From contig UGTZ01000001.1 of the NCBI GenBank assembly GCA_900455085.1, positions 248,001 through 312,000 on the forward strand: DNA of 64,000 bases, given 5' to 3'. The position numbers and the translations under genes were made by a program. The DNA comes from Providencia rettgeri. Lineage in GTDB: Bacteria; Pseudomonadota; Gammaproteobacteria; Enterobacterales; Enterobacteriaceae. The notes beneath the pieces are model-generated. The model searched no databases. It was not told the origin of the DNA and was given only the letters and a program-made list of their open reading frames with translations. Positions 36,175 through 46,037 of the stretch are shown in pieces. Numbering within the stretch: position 1 is the first letter of the stretch; every line of letters starts with the position of its first letter.

Positions 36175-37194
36175 ATGTTGCAATTTATCCTCCGACGATT
36201 GGGGCTTGTGATCCCCACGTTTATCGGTATTACATTATTGACTTTTGCTTTTGTCCACATGATCCCGGGTGACCCGGTGATGATCATGGCTGGTGAAAGG
36301 GGGTTATCCCCTGAAAGGCATGCTTATTTAATGGCTGAACTAGGGCTTGATCAGCCACTGTGGAAACAATATCTCCATTATATCAATGGGATATTTCATG
36401 GTGATTTAGGAATCTCCCTAAAAAGTCGCATCGGGGTATGGGAAGAATTTTTACCTCGTTTTTTAGCGACAGTTGAACTGGCAACTTGCGCCATGATTTT
36501 TGCGATTTCTGTTGGGATCCCAGTTGGGGTGTTAGCCGCAGTAAAACGTGGGTCAATTTTTGACCACACTGCAATTGGCCTTTCTTTAACGGGTTACTCA
36601 ATGCCTATCTTCTGGTGGGGGATCATGCTCATCATGTTAGTGTCGGTACAGTTAGACCTCACCCCGGTTGCAGGGCGAGTCAGTGACACCGTTTTTCTTG
36701 ATGATTCTCAGCCTCTGACCGGTTTTATGTTAATTGATACCCTAATTTGGGGTGAAGATGGCGATTTTATTGATGCCGTAGAGCACTTAATATTGCCTTC
36801 CATTGTTTTGGGAACGATCCCATTAGCCGTCATTGTACGTATGACTCGCTCATCAATGCTAGAAGTGCTGGGAGAAGATTATATTCGTACTGCTCGTGCC
36901 AAAGGTCTTGGCCGCGCGCGCGTAATTTTAATTCATGCATTACGCAATGCATTATTGCCTGTGGTTACGGTAATTGGCTTGCAGGTTGGGGTGATGTTAG
37001 CAGGGGCTATTTTGACAGAAACTATTTTCTCATGGCCCGGATTAGGACGCTGGTTAATCGAAGGGCTACAGCGTCGAGACTACCCTGTTGTACAGGGGGG
37101 AGTTCTGCTGGTTGCGACATTGATTATCTTCGTAAACTTAGTGGTCGACGTGCTGTATGGCATTGTAAATCCACGTATTCGTCATAAAAAATAA
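36175..37194 (+). CDS. dppB: Dipeptide ABC transporter permease DppB
   Basis: This is one of two inner-membrane permeases of the dipeptide importer. The 339 residues (339 in E. coli) carry about six helices and the EAA loop EDYIRTARAKGLGRARVILIHALRNALLP that contacts the ATPases. It starts 168 bases after dppA, and dppC follows after 10 bases. Confidence 0.97.
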   Translation: MLQFILRRLGLVIPTFIGITLLTFAFVHMIPGDPVMIMAGERGLSPERHAYLMAELGLDQPLWKQYLHYINGIFHGDLGISLKSRIGVWEEFLPRFLATVELATCAMIFAISVGIPVGVLAAVKRGSIFDHTAIGLSLTGYSMPIFWWGIMLIMLVSVQLDLTPVAGRVSDTVFLDDSQPLTGFMLIDTLIWGEDGDFIDAVEHLILPSIVLGTIPLAVIVRMTRSSMLEVLGEDYIRTARAKGLGRARVILIHALRNALLPVVTVIGLQVGVMLAGAILTETIFSWPGLGRWLIEGLQRRDYPVVQGGVLLVATLIIFVNLVVDVLYGIVNPRIRHKK

Positions 37195-37204
37195 GGAGCG
37201 CTAA

Positions 37205-38107
37205 ATGTCTCAATCTACTGAGCCAACTGTTATCAGCGCCCCACAGCCGATGACACCATTACAAGAATTTTGGCACTATTTTAAACGTAATAAAGGGGCA
37301 GTTGTCGGGATGTTCTACATTATCCTGATGGTACTGATTGCGATTTTTGCGGGAGTATTAGCCCCACATGCCCCAGACGAACAATTCCGTGATTTCTTAC
37401 TTGCTCCACCCGTTTGGGAAGATGGAGGAAGTTGGCAGTTTATTTTAGGGACTGATGATGTTGGGCGTGATTTACTGTCTCGTTTAATGTATGGCGCCCG
37501 CCTGTCACTGTTAGTTGGCTGTTTAGTGGTTGTTTTATCATTAATCATGGGGGTCACTATTGGTGTGATCGCTGGCTATTTTGGTGGTGTCGTTGACGCA
37601 TTAATTATGCGAGTTGTCGATATCATGCTGGCATTACCAAGCTTATTATTAGCCTTGGTGCTGGTCGCCATTTTTGGTCCTTCTATTGTTAATGCCTCGA
37701 TTGCTTTGACGTTTGTTGCATTACCTCACTATATTCGATTAACACGAGCAGCGGTTTTAGTGGAAGTAAACCGTGACTATGTGACGGCTTCTCGTGTAGC
37801 GGGTGCCGGGGCAGTACGCCAAATGTTCGTAAACATCTTGCCTAACTGCTTGGCTCCATTGATTGTGCAGGCCTCTTTAGGTTTTTCGAATGCCATTTTA
37901 GATATGGCTGCTTTGGGTTTCCTTGGAATGGGCGCACAGCCACCGACTCCTGAGTGGGGAACGATGCTGTCTGATGTGCTGCAATTTGCACAAAGCGCAT
38001 GGTGGGTTGTGACTTTCCCTGGACTGGCAATTTTATTGACGGTGCTTGCGTTTAACCTGATGGGTGATGGGTTACGTGATGCATTTGATCCAAAACTCAA
38101 GCAGTGA
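37205..38107 (+). CDS. dppC: Dipeptide ABC transporter permease DppC
   Basis: The second permease, 300 residues (300 in E. coli), has the N-terminal OppC_N segment (EFWHYFKRNKGAVVGMFYI), the GTDDVGRDLLSRLMYGARLSL motif and the EAA loop NRDYVTASRVAGAGAVRQMFVNILPN. It pairs with DppB and is followed 12 bases later by dppD. Confidence 0.97.
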   Translation: MSQSTEPTVISAPQPMTPLQEFWHYFKRNKGAVVGMFYIILMVLIAIFAGVLAPHAPDEQFRDFLLAPPVWEDGGSWQFILGTDDVGRDLLSRLMYGARLSLLVGCLVVVLSLIMGVTIGVIAGYFGGVVDALIMRVVDIMLALPSLLLALVLVAIFGPSIVNASIALTFVALPHYIRLTRAAVLVEVNRDYVTASRVAGAGAVRQMFVNILPNCLAPLIVQASLGFSNAILDMAALGFLGMGAQPPTPEWGTMLSDVLQFAQSAWWVVTFPGLAILLTVLAFNLMGDGLRDAFDPKLKQ

Positions 38108-38119
38108 TGAGGTAACCAA

Positions 38120-39100
38120 ATGGCATTGTTAAATGTAGAACAACTTTCGGTACATTTCGGAGACGAAAAAGCACCGTTTCGCGCCGTTGACCGCATCAGT
38201 TATAGCGTTGATAAAGGCCAAGTCGTTGGTATCGTTGGTGAATCGGGTTCAGGTAAATCCGTTAGCTCACTCGCGATTATGGGGTTAATTGATTACCCCG
38301 GGAAAGTGATGGCTGATTCTTTAAAATTTGATGGACGTGATTTACTGTCGATCCCCGAAAAAGAACGAAGACAGATTGTTGGTGCCGATGTGGCGATGAT
38401 TTTCCAAGACCCGATGACCAGTTTAAACCCTTGTTTTACAGTAGGGTATCAGATCATGGAAGCATTGAAAGTTCACCAAGGAGGAAGCAAAAGTACACGT
38501 AAACAGCGGGCTATCGACCTCTTAGATATGGTAGGGATCCCTGACCCACAATCACGTTTAGATGTGTATCCCCACCAGTTGTCCGGTGGGATGAGCCAGC
38601 GTGTGATGATAGCAATGGCAATTGCATGTCGTCCTAAGTTATTGATTGCGGATGAACCGACAACAGCGTTAGATGTCACTATTCAAGCGCAAATTATTGA
38701 ATTGCTGTTGGAATTACAGCAACAAGAAAATATGGCATTGGTACTTATCACTCATGACCTCGCTTTAGTGGCAGAAGCTGCACATCATATTATTGTGATG
38801 TATGCGGGACAGGTGGTTGAGTCAGCCAAAGCGAACGATATTTTTAAGCATCCTCGTCATCCTTATACACAAGCGCTACTACGTGCTTTGCCTGAATTTG
38901 CGACGAATAAATCACGTTTAGCCTCACTCCCGGGTGTAGTGCCCGGAAAATATGATAGGCCTGTGGGTTGTTTATTGAATCCACGTTGTCCGTATGCAAC
39001 GGAGAAATGCCGTCAAGAAGAGCCAATGTTACAAACCGTTGGTGATCGCCAAGTCAAATGCCATATGCCGCTGGATGATATGGGGAGGCCAACATTATGA
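38120..39100 (+). CDS. dppD: Dipeptide ABC transporter ATPase DppD
   Basis: This ATPase helps power dipeptide import. Walker A GESGSGKS lies at residues 40-47, the Q-loop at MIFQDPMTSLNP, the signature LSGGMSQRV and Walker B LLIADEPTTALD follow, and the C-terminal oligopeptide-transporter extension holds cysteines (CLLNPRCPYATEKC) that in related ATPases can bind an iron-sulfur cluster. The stop overlaps the dppF start by four bases (ATGA). Confidence 0.97.
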   Translation: MALLNVEQLSVHFGDEKAPFRAVDRISYSVDKGQVVGIVGESGSGKSVSSLAIMGLIDYPGKVMADSLKFDGRDLLSIPEKERRQIVGADVAMIFQDPMTSLNPCFTVGYQIMEALKVHQGGSKSTRKQRAIDLLDMVGIPDPQSRLDVYPHQLSGGMSQRVMIAMAIACRPKLLIADEPTTALDVTIQAQIIELLLELQQQENMALVLITHDLALVAEAAHHIIVMYAGQVVESAKANDIFKHPRHPYTQALLRALPEFATNKSRLASLPGVVPGKYDRPVGCLLNPRCPYATEKCRQEEPMLQTVGDRQVKCHMPLDDMGRPTL

Positions 39101-40101
39101 GTGACAAACAACATGCTCCATTGCTCAAAGCGGTGGATTTGAAAAAATATTACTCTGTCAAAAGAGGGGTTTTTGCTGCGGAAAAAACCTTGAAAGCATT
39201 GGATGGCGTTTCTTTTGAGCTAGAAAGAGGCAAAACGTTGGCAGTAGTTGGAGAATCGGGTTGTGGTAAATCGACATTAGGTCGTTTATTAACCATGATT
39301 GAGCAACCCTCTGAGGGTGAGTTGTATTACCAAGAGCAAAACTTGTTAGTAAAAGATAAGTCTGCAGAGAAACTGCGTCGTCAAAAAATCCAAATTGTGT
39401 TTCAAAACCCTTATGGCTCTTTGAACCCTCGTAAAAAGGTGGGGCAAATTTTGGAAGAGCCGTTATTGATTAATACTTCATTGTCGAAAGAGCAGCGCAA
39501 AGAAAAAGTATTATCTATGATGGCAAAAGTGGGTTTAAAAACAGAACACTATAGCCGGTATCCTCACATGTTTTCTGGTGGGCAGCGTCAGCGTATCGCG
39601 ATAGCACGGGGTTTAATGCTTGACCCTGACATCGTGGTTGCTGATGAACCGGTTTCCGCGCTGGATGTTTCTGTTCGTGCTCAAGTATTAAACCTGATGA
39701 TGGATTTACAGCAAGATTTAGGTTTGTCTTATGTCTTTATTTCACATGATTTATCGGTGGTAGAGCATATTGCTGATGAAGTCATGGTGATGTATTTAGG
39801 CCGCTGTGTGGAGAAAGGGACAAAAGAGCAGATTTTTAATAACCCTCTTCACCCTTATACCCAAGCGTTATTATCAGCGACACCAAGGTTAAACCCAGAC
39901 GCTCGGCGCGAACGTATTAAGTTAACGGGAGAGTTACCAAGCCCTTTAAACCCACCACCGGGATGTGCATTTGCAGCGCGGTGCCGTAGAGCATTTGGCC
40001 AATGTACGCAATTCCAGCCAACATTGAAGGAATATGACCAGCAGTTGGTTGCATGTTTTGCGGTTGATGAAGATGAAAAACAGGCGATAACGGTGAGTTG
40101 A
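39097..40101 (+). CDS. dppF: Dipeptide ABC transporter ATPase DppF
   Basis: The partner ATPase of DppD, 334 residues (334 in E. coli), has Walker A GESGCGKSTLGR, signature FSGGQRQRIAIARG, Walker B VVADEPVSALD, and the C-terminal motif PPGCAFAARCRRAFGQC. It overlaps dppD by four bases, indicating translational coupling, and ends the operon. Confidence 0.97.
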   Translation: MSDKQHAPLLKAVDLKKYYSVKRGVFAAEKTLKALDGVSFELERGKTLAVVGESGCGKSTLGRLLTMIEQPSEGELYYQEQNLLVKDKSAEKLRRQKIQIVFQNPYGSLNPRKKVGQILEEPLLINTSLSKEQRKEKVLSMMAKVGLKTEHYSRYPHMFSGGQRQRIAIARGLMLDPDIVVADEPVSALDVSVRAQVLNLMMDLQQDLGLSYVFISHDLSVVEHIADEVMVMYLGRCVEKGTKEQIFNNPLHPYTQALLSATPRLNPDARRERIKLTGELPSPLNPPPGCAFAARCRRAFGQCTQFQPTLKEYDQQLVACFAVDEDEKQAITVS

Positions 40102-40108
40102 TGTGTGA

Positions 40109-40142
40109 AACGGTAGAAAGGTTAACTTTCTGCCGTTTTTTT
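40109..40142 (+). terminator. dpp operon terminator
   Basis: A 12-bp stem (AACGGTAGAAAG/CTTTCTGCCGTT, one G-T pair) with a GTTAA loop is followed by a T tract, right after dppF. Confidence 0.88.
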
Positions 40143-40295
40143 ATTTCATCGTGCCTTTAAATGGCGTTAACATGCTGTTTGTCCTAAATACCCAATCTTT
40201 CTTTTTAAACTACTCTTTTGCGGATAAAATCAAGTATACTGGCAGACGTTTCCATTTTCTTTAAAAAGCTGCTTGATTAGAAAGGTTGTGGCCAA

Positions 40296-40994
40296 ATGAA
40301 TACCCGAGTCCAACGCTCACTAACATTAAAAAGTATGGTCGTATTCTTTATGATTACGTTGCTATCACTTGCGCTTTTTTTAGCTATTCAATTCAGTTAC
40401 TTAGTTGAGCAACGTAAGCAAGATTATTTAGACCAACTCAGTAACGCTGTAGTACAAATTCAAAAACCATTAACAGATTCATTGTTAAGCTCTGACCTCA
40501 ACGAAGTTAAACGGCTACTGATAAGTTTAAAGACATCAGGCATTATGGGAAATGCGATTATTACTGTTGATGGTACAACGGTAATGAATCTAAGCTTTGC
40601 AACGCCTAAGCCGATACCTAATTGGGTGACTCATTTTGTGGGCATCCCTGTCGAAATGACCGTGCCACTGTATGCATACGGGAATGTTGTGTTGCAGGCT
40701 AAGCCTCAAGGGTATTTGACATTACAAGTTGACCCGAACCGTGTTTATCGGTTTGCGCTCAACACCCTTGCTTTGATGACGACAACTTATTTGTTGTTGG
40801 TGCTCATTATTGCTATTGGAATGACGTGGTGTGTCAGTCGTATGATAATAAGGCCACTGCGTAAAATCTCAATTGAGTTACAGACAAATTCTGAAGTTAA
40901 TCAAATTGCTGTGTCTGAATATCATCGTGACGATGAGCTAGGTTTGCTAGCAAAAGGGTATAATCGTCAAAGAAAACAGCAAAAATCAGACTAA
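40296..40994 (+). pseudogene. Truncated HmsP/PdeK-like sensor remnant lacking its GGDEF-EAL domains
   Basis: The 232 residues match the N-terminus of the biofilm phosphodiesterase HmsP/YhjK: a helix at about 12-33, a periplasmic sensor (about 34-150), a second helix (TYLLLVLIIAIGMTWCVSRM) and a HAMP-like stretch ending DDELGLLAKGYNR. The family continues for some 430 more residues of GGDEF and EAL; here a short tail (QRKQQKSD) and a stop follow, and yhjJ begins 170 bases on, so the catalytic half cannot be hidden by a frameshift. It could be a decaying gene or a retained membrane protein with a new role. Its place next to yhjJ matches pdeK in E. coli. Confidence 0.72.
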
Positions 40995-41163
40995 GCCATG
41001 AACATGGACTCAGCTTTATGGTCTAATATCGTTATAGTGGTGACAATGAAAAATGGAATAAAGCCAAACTATATCGTTTAACCCGATAAGTTCGCGTTTT
41101 TCGTTAATTTATCTGTCGTTATTTGCGGTTAAATATAAAGATATAAAACACATAGGGGTTTAC

Positions 41164-42660
41164 ATGCAGGGCTTGAAAGTTCGGTATATCATTGGTGTTG
41201 TATTATTCTCAGTCGCGCATTTAGCCGGCGCTGAGCCTTTACAACCTGATCCAGCATGGCAGCAAGGGAAGCTAGAAAATGGCTTTAGCTGGCAATTATT
41301 ACAAACACCACAACGTCCAAATGACCGTATCCAGCTCAGGTTAGCAATTAAAACAGGCTCATTAACAGAAAAAGCGAGCGAGAAAGGATACAGTTACCTT
41401 ATACCTAAAATGGCGTTGTTTCATCAAACTGAAGCATTTCCAACAACAACATTGCAAGAATTCTGGCGCCAGGCCGCAGACCCTGATATGCCAATTCCAC
41501 CCGCGGTTGTTTCCTATGACTACACTATTTATAGCTTAAGCTTACCAAATAATCGCCCTGACTTAATTAAGCAAGCCCTAAGCTGGCTAGCGACTTCTGT
41601 TGCAGGTGCTGAGTATACAGAAACGACATTGCATAACGGCTTGACGGCACAAAATGTCCCAGTTGCAACACTACCTTTAAATGCCAACGATCCTGTTTGG
41701 CGAGCGCGTTTAAAGGGTTCAACGATGATGGGGTATGACCCTGGCCAAAAACCGAATGGTACTGTCGCTCTTGATAGTGTGAACTCGTTTTATCAAAAAT
41801 GGTACACACCGGATGTGATGACATTGTATGTTGCGGGCCATGTAGATTCTCGAATGTTATCTGATTCAATCTCACAAACGTTCTCTTCATTGGAAGGTAA
41901 GCGCTCTGAGCCTGTTTCTGTTGCGGTATTATCAGCAGTAAAACCGCAATCTATTGATATTTTGCAGGAACAACCTGCACAGGATACGCTTTCATTAATT
42001 TGGGACATTGATTGGCTACCCATTAAAGATTCAAACGTTTTACTGCGTTATTGGTCGAGTGACTTAGCGCGTGAGGCAGTTTATCGTTCTCTGCAAAAAG
42101 CGTTCAATCAGAAATTTAATCAAGGGGAAGTTGTTCCAGGGCTAGATTGCCGCGTGCAATATCAAAAAGCCAGTTGCACATTAACGGTGACGGCAGCGCC
42201 TGAAAAAATGGAAGCGGTGACAGATATCGTCGCGAGTGAACTTGCATCGATTAACCAAAATGGTATTGCTGCTGAGTTATTTGACGACATGCTCAAAGAA
42301 AAACAGGTGCAGTTATCGCAATTATTTGCTGCTTACGCGCGTACGAGTACCGATGTTTTGATTAGTCAACGTCTGATTTCCCAACAAAATGGGGTCGTTG
42401 ACATCGCCCCTGAACAGTACCAGCGGTTAAGGCAAACTTTCTTGGCTTCACAAAGCCTTGAACAGGTAAATATGGAAGCCCGTCGGTTGTTATCTCAAGA
42501 AGCCGCTTTTGTATTAGCGCAGCCAAAAGATAAACAAATGATGGATGCAGAACAAATTCGCCAGAAATTTACCAAGGTGTTATGGCCGCAAATTGCCGCG
42601 CCAGCATCAACAGAAGTGGCTCCTGTTAAGCCTGTTGCAGAAAAGCCAGCCGCACAATAA
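41164..42660 (+). CDS. yhjJ: M16-family peptidase-like periplasmic protein YhjJ
   Basis: YhjJ is a secreted relative of insulinase-type (M16) proteases. It has 498 residues, the same as E. coli, and starts with a signal peptide (VVLFSVAHLAGA). The M16 fold is recognisable in LENGFSWQLLQTPQRPNDRIQLRL and FYQKWYTPDVMTLYVAG. The catalytic HxxEH motif is absent (the region reads SEKGYSYLIPKM), so it is predicted to be inactive as a protease. The C-terminus is Ala/Pro/Glu-rich. Role unknown. Confidence 0.9.
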   Translation: MQGLKVRYIIGVVLFSVAHLAGAEPLQPDPAWQQGKLENGFSWQLLQTPQRPNDRIQLRLAIKTGSLTEKASEKGYSYLIPKMALFHQTEAFPTTTLQEFWRQAADPDMPIPPAVVSYDYTIYSLSLPNNRPDLIKQALSWLATSVAGAEYTETTLHNGLTAQNVPVATLPLNANDPVWRARLKGSTMMGYDPGQKPNGTVALDSVNSFYQKWYTPDVMTLYVAGHVDSRMLSDSISQTFSSLEGKRSEPVSVAVLSAVKPQSIDILQEQPAQDTLSLIWDIDWLPIKDSNVLLRYWSSDLAREAVYRSLQKAFNQKFNQGEVVPGLDCRVQYQKASCTLTVTAAPEKMEAVTDIVASELASINQNGIAAELFDDMLKEKQVQLSQLFAAYARTSTDVLISQRLISQQNGVVDIAPEQYQRLRQTFLASQSLEQVNMEARRLLSQEAAFVLAQPKDKQMMDAEQIRQKFTKVLWPQIAAPASTEVAPVKPVAEKPAAQ

Positions 42661-42681
42661 GTGGGCAAAAATAGAAATATG

Positions 42682-42720
42682 AAAGATAGCTATTGAATGA
42701 TTCAGTGGCTATCTTTTAAT
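42682..42720. terminator. Terminator between yhjJ and the convergent serine hydrolase
   Basis: A stem of 9 bp (AAAGATAGC/GCTATCTTT), with a second inner stem TGAAT/ATTCA, is followed by TTAATTT on the plus strand. Confidence 0.65.
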
Positions 42721-43725
42721 TTAATGTTGTTGGTTTAATAGCGATTCAATCACACAAATTAGCGTTTCTCGTGATTCTTTGTCATCAACAAACCCTGCTG
42801 CACTGGTTTTTGCTTCAGGTGCGTAATAGGCGACAGACCCCCAAAAACCCAAATGGGAATACAAGGTGATGCCATTGACAACATTCACCATAATGCCCAA
42901 TCGATAGTGTTCTGCACCTTCGTGAGACCCCATACTTAGCATCGTCTCTAGTGTATTCGGTGATGAAAAAATATTCCCCTCAAACAGTGCTTCTAAAAAT
43001 ATCGCCATTTGTTTCGATGACATAACTAAGCCACCGCCACCATAGGCATCCATGGAGGCGTGAATATGAGTTCCATCCCATTTCCCTAAATATTGACGTG
43101 CTCTTGGGGCTGAGTCTTGGGATGGTTGTTCTAATGATTCCCAATAGGCACTTTCAAGACCAATAGTGTCGAAATGCAAAAGCTCTCTAACAGCTAGGCC
43201 AAGGGATTTACCCGTGACCCTCTCAATAATATCACCGAGCAAAATATATCCAGTATCTGAATAGATAAAGGATTCAGCAGGCGAAAATGTTGGAAACTGT
43301 TTACGCATGTACATTTCGATTTGTTCGGTTCGGCTCCAAACATAATTAGGTTGTTTAAGAACGGCTTTGAGGTAGTCACCATCTGCATGGTCTAGTAGAC
43401 CACTACTGTGTTCTAGTAAATGGCGGATAGTGATAGCTTGAGTGTTATATTGGCTACTGAGTAGTGCATTATACTGCGGGTCAATATATTTAGGTATTGC
43501 ATCATCAATACTGAGTTTTCCCATTTCAGTAAGGCGTAAAATGGCAGCGGCGGTAAATGTCTTTGTATTACTGGCAATTCGCAGCGGTGTATCAACAGTA
43601 AGAGGCATACCTTCAATATCCGCCCCTCTAGCACAGAAGGTATTCACGCTATTTTTGGTTTGATTATGGTAGTAAAGGACGACACCACAAGTTAAATTTT
43701 CGAGCTGTTGAATAGGGAGGGGCAT
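42721..43725 (-). CDS. Serine beta-lactamase-like hydrolase (PF00144 type)
   Basis: The 334-residue protein has the three active-site elements of the class C beta-lactamase/DD-peptidase fold: SNTK (Ser 52, Lys 55), YSD (Tyr 155) and HLG (291-293, in place of KTG). There is no signal peptide, so it should act in the cytoplasm, which argues against a resistance beta-lactamase and for an esterase, D-amino-peptidase or similar hydrolase. It stands alone, convergent with yhjJ and divergent from the nitronate monooxygenase. Substrate unknown. Confidence 0.82.
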   Translation of the reverse strand: MPLPIQQLENLTCGVVLYYHNQTKNSVNTFCARGADIEGMPLTVDTPLRIASNTKTFTAAAILRLTEMGKLSIDDAIPKYIDPQYNALLSSQYNTQAITIRHLLEHSSGLLDHADGDYLKAVLKQPNYVWSRTEQIEMYMRKQFPTFSPAESFIYSDTGYILLGDIIERVTGKSLGLAVRELLHFDTIGLESAYWESLEQPSQDSAPRARQYLGKWDGTHIHASMDAYGGGGLVMSSKQMAIFLEALFEGNIFSSPNTLETMLSMGSHEGAEHYRLGIMVNVVNGITLYSHLGFWGSVAYYAPEAKTSAAGFVDDKESRETLICVIESLLNQQH

Positions 43726-43935
43726 AATAATCTCATTATTAAATGATTAAGATGAAGATGCATGCCATCTTAATCATATTTATACAATTCAATGTACGCT
43801 TTAAATGCGCTTAAAGAAACAAGTTGGCGACCATATGATGGCAAGTGTTTTTTCTTTTTATATAAATTTGGTGCTATGTTTATCTTCAATATAAGAACAT
43901 AAAATGTACCCGGATATTGAAGTAAAGGAAAAAAC

Positions 43936-44998
43936 ATGAACAACTCGAATATATTTCTACAACGGTTAGGTTTGCGTTATCCCATCATACAAGCGCCGAT
44001 GGCGGGTGTTTCTACTCCAACACTAGCCGCTGCGGTCTCAGAGGCTGGTGGGCTTGGCTCGCTAGGCTTAGGCGCAAATTCAGTGGAACAAGCTCGCCAA
44101 TTGATTACTCAAACGCAAGCACTGACAAGTAAAGCATTCAATGTCAATTTATTCTGCCATTTACCGGCTAAACGTTATCCCGCTAATGAGCAGGGATGGA
44201 TCCAGTATTTAGCACCTTATTTCGCCCAATTTAATGAGACTCCCCCCTACTTATCTCAATGAAATTTATCAAACTTTTTTAGATAACTCAGAAATGTTAT
44301 CGATGTTACTCGAAACAAAACCTGCAGTAGTGAGTTTTCATTTTAATATTCCATCCACCGAGGTGATACAGCAATTCAAGCAACAGGGTATCTATACCAT
44401 GGCGACGGCTACGAATTTGCACGAAGCACAACAAATTGAATTGGTTGGAATTGACGCCGTTGTTGCACAAGGTATTGAAGCGGGAGGGCATCGAGGCATG
44501 TTTGATTTGCAAGCTTTAGATGAAGAACTCACCACTTATGAATTAGTGACGTTAATCTCTCAACATATTGATTTACCAGTGATTGCAGCTGGTGGCATGA
44601 TGGATGGGCAAGCTATTAATATGGCTTTAGAGTGCGGTGCTGCCGCCGCGCAATTAGGAACGGCATTTTTGCTTTGTCCTGAATCTGCTGCGAATGCAGG
44701 ATACCGAGCTAAGATCAAGCAGCAAACTGGGGATCACACTCAACTAACTTCTGCAATTTCAGGGCGTCCAGCGAGAGGGATTATTAATCAATTTATTCAA
44801 GTAGGCAACGGCTACGAGACAAGTAAATTACCTGATTACCCATTAGTTTATGATATTGGTAAGCAACTTAATGCGGCGGCAATGAAGTCAGATAGCGATG
44901 AGTTTGCGGCATATTGGGCGGGGCAGAGTGTGGCGAAAGCTCGCGAGATGCCAGCGCCTTTATTGGTTAAAACGTTAGCAGAAGAAATGAAACGCTAG
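43936..44998 (+). CDS. Nitronate monooxygenase-type flavoprotein (frameshifted in this sequence)
   Basis: Members of this 2-nitropropane dioxygenase family are FMN enzymes that oxidise propionate-3-nitronate and related toxins. The N-terminus (RYPIIQAPMAGVSTPTLAAAVSEAGGLGSLG) and C-terminal GGMMDGQAINMALECGAAAAQLGTAFL are characteristic TIM-barrel motifs, with the conserved histidine in EAGGHRG. The frame breaks in six C at 44242-44247 that should be five (restoring NETPPTYLNEIYQTF); the corrected protein has 353 residues. The alternative start at 44234 in the second frame is only a by-product of the shift. Confidence 0.87.
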
Positions 44999-45011
44999 TT
45001 TTAAGCGTGGT

Positions 45012-45034
45012 AGGGCGGGTTACATCACCGCCCT
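45012..45034. terminator. GC-rich hairpin between convergent genes
   Basis: AGGGCGG and CCGCCCT form a 7-bp stem between the nitronate monooxygenase and yhjD. Neither side has a T tract, so termination is uncertain. Confidence 0.4.
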
Positions 45035-45044
45035 CAATAAGCTG

Positions 45045-46037
45045 CTATTCAACCATTTCGTTATCCAATGAACCTTTTGGCTCATCAGTGGCTATCCAAG
45101 CTGCACAAAATAAAGTTAAACGTGCAAAGAAGTAGAAGAAGGCCATTAACCCAAGGACTGAACCGAATGCGGCTCCAGAAGGCGATGAAGCAAGGTTAGG
45201 TAAAATCCAAGTCATAATGGATTTAATGATTTCAAACCCAATGGCCGCCAGCAATGTTCCTTTAAATAGTGATCTGCGGCGATGTTGCATGCGCGGTAGG
45301 ATCCAAAAAATCCATAAAAATAATAGGAAGTTGGCTGTAATGGATATGGTTAAACCAATCAGTGTCCAAGCAGGTTTTAGCCATTCTATACCGTCTAGCC
45401 CAAGCGTACTGACAATCGTCGCCTGTGCAGAGCCAGCAACAGAAGTCAGGGTAATTGTCACAATTAAGGCAATAAGTAGACCAATTAAAGCAAAGAAGTC
45501 GCGAATGTAGCGGAAAATAATATTTTCATGTTCATCTTCATTACGTTCCCATACAGAACGTGATTGCGCCAAAATAGCCAAGCGTAAGTTATTAACCCAA
45601 TTAACTCCGGAGTATACGGCTAAAGCTAACCCGGTTAATCCAACTGTCGTACGTTGACGTATTGCCGTATCGATTGTTCTTTCTAATGTATTTGCGAGCG
45701 TAGGGTCAGTAATATTTGCAGAAATTCCACGAACTAATTTTTCAAGTAGTTCAGGATTGCTGGCTAATACAAAACCGGCAGCGGCGAATGAAAACATTAA
45801 AACAGGAATTAAAGAGAGAAAGGAGAAATAGGTAATTGCAGCCCCAAACTGGTTTCCCATTCGGTCGTTAAAACGTTGTGCAGTACGAATGATATGAGCA
45901 ATAAAAGGAATCGCACAAATAAAGTTCACAACTCGCATTGAGAAGGTCAATGCTTTTTTACTGCCATCAATACTTTTATTCAGTGTCGCTTTCAGTTTAT
46001 TGGTATCTTTTTGTTCTTCTTCCTGCGTATTCGACAT
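45045..46037 (-). CDS. yhjD: Inner-membrane protein YhjD (YihY/BrkB family)
   Basis: YhjD is a six-helix inner-membrane protein; in E. coli a point mutation in it suppresses the loss of Kdo, which led to the idea of a lipid A precursor exporter. The 330-residue sequence (337 in E. coli) shares RFNDRMGNQFGAAITYFSFLSLIPVLMFSFAAAGFVLAS and SPSGAAFGSVLGLMAFFYFFARLTLFCAAWIAT with it. The N-terminal 35 residues are charged and cytoplasmic. This matches YhjD rather than its shorter relative YihY, which is missing from the yihX-dtd locus here. Confidence 0.92.
   Translation of the reverse strand: MSNTQEEEQKDTNKLKATLNKSIDGSKKALTFSMRVVNFICAIPFIAHIIRTAQRFNDRMGNQFGAAITYFSFLSLIPVLMFSFAAAGFVLASNPELLEKLVRGISANITDPTLANTLERTIDTAIRQRTTVGLTGLALAVYSGVNWVNNLRLAILAQSRSVWERNEDEHENIIFRYIRDFFALIGLLIALIVTITLTSVAGSAQATIVSTLGLDGIEWLKPAWTLIGLTISITANFLLFLWIFWILPRMQHRRRSLFKGTLLAAIGFEIIKSIMTWILPNLASSPSGAAFGSVLGLMAFFYFFARLTLFCAAWIATDEPKGSLDNEMVE

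Noticed and set aside
40995..41163. Missing EAL domain of HmsP hidden by a frameshift
   Set aside because: Only about 170 bases remain before yhjJ and no frame there shows GGDEF or EAL motifs.
44234..44998. A separate second flavoprotein gene starting at 44234
   Set aside because: It is the C-terminal part of the nitronate monooxygenase, split by one extra C; it lacks the N-terminal FMN-barrel strands.
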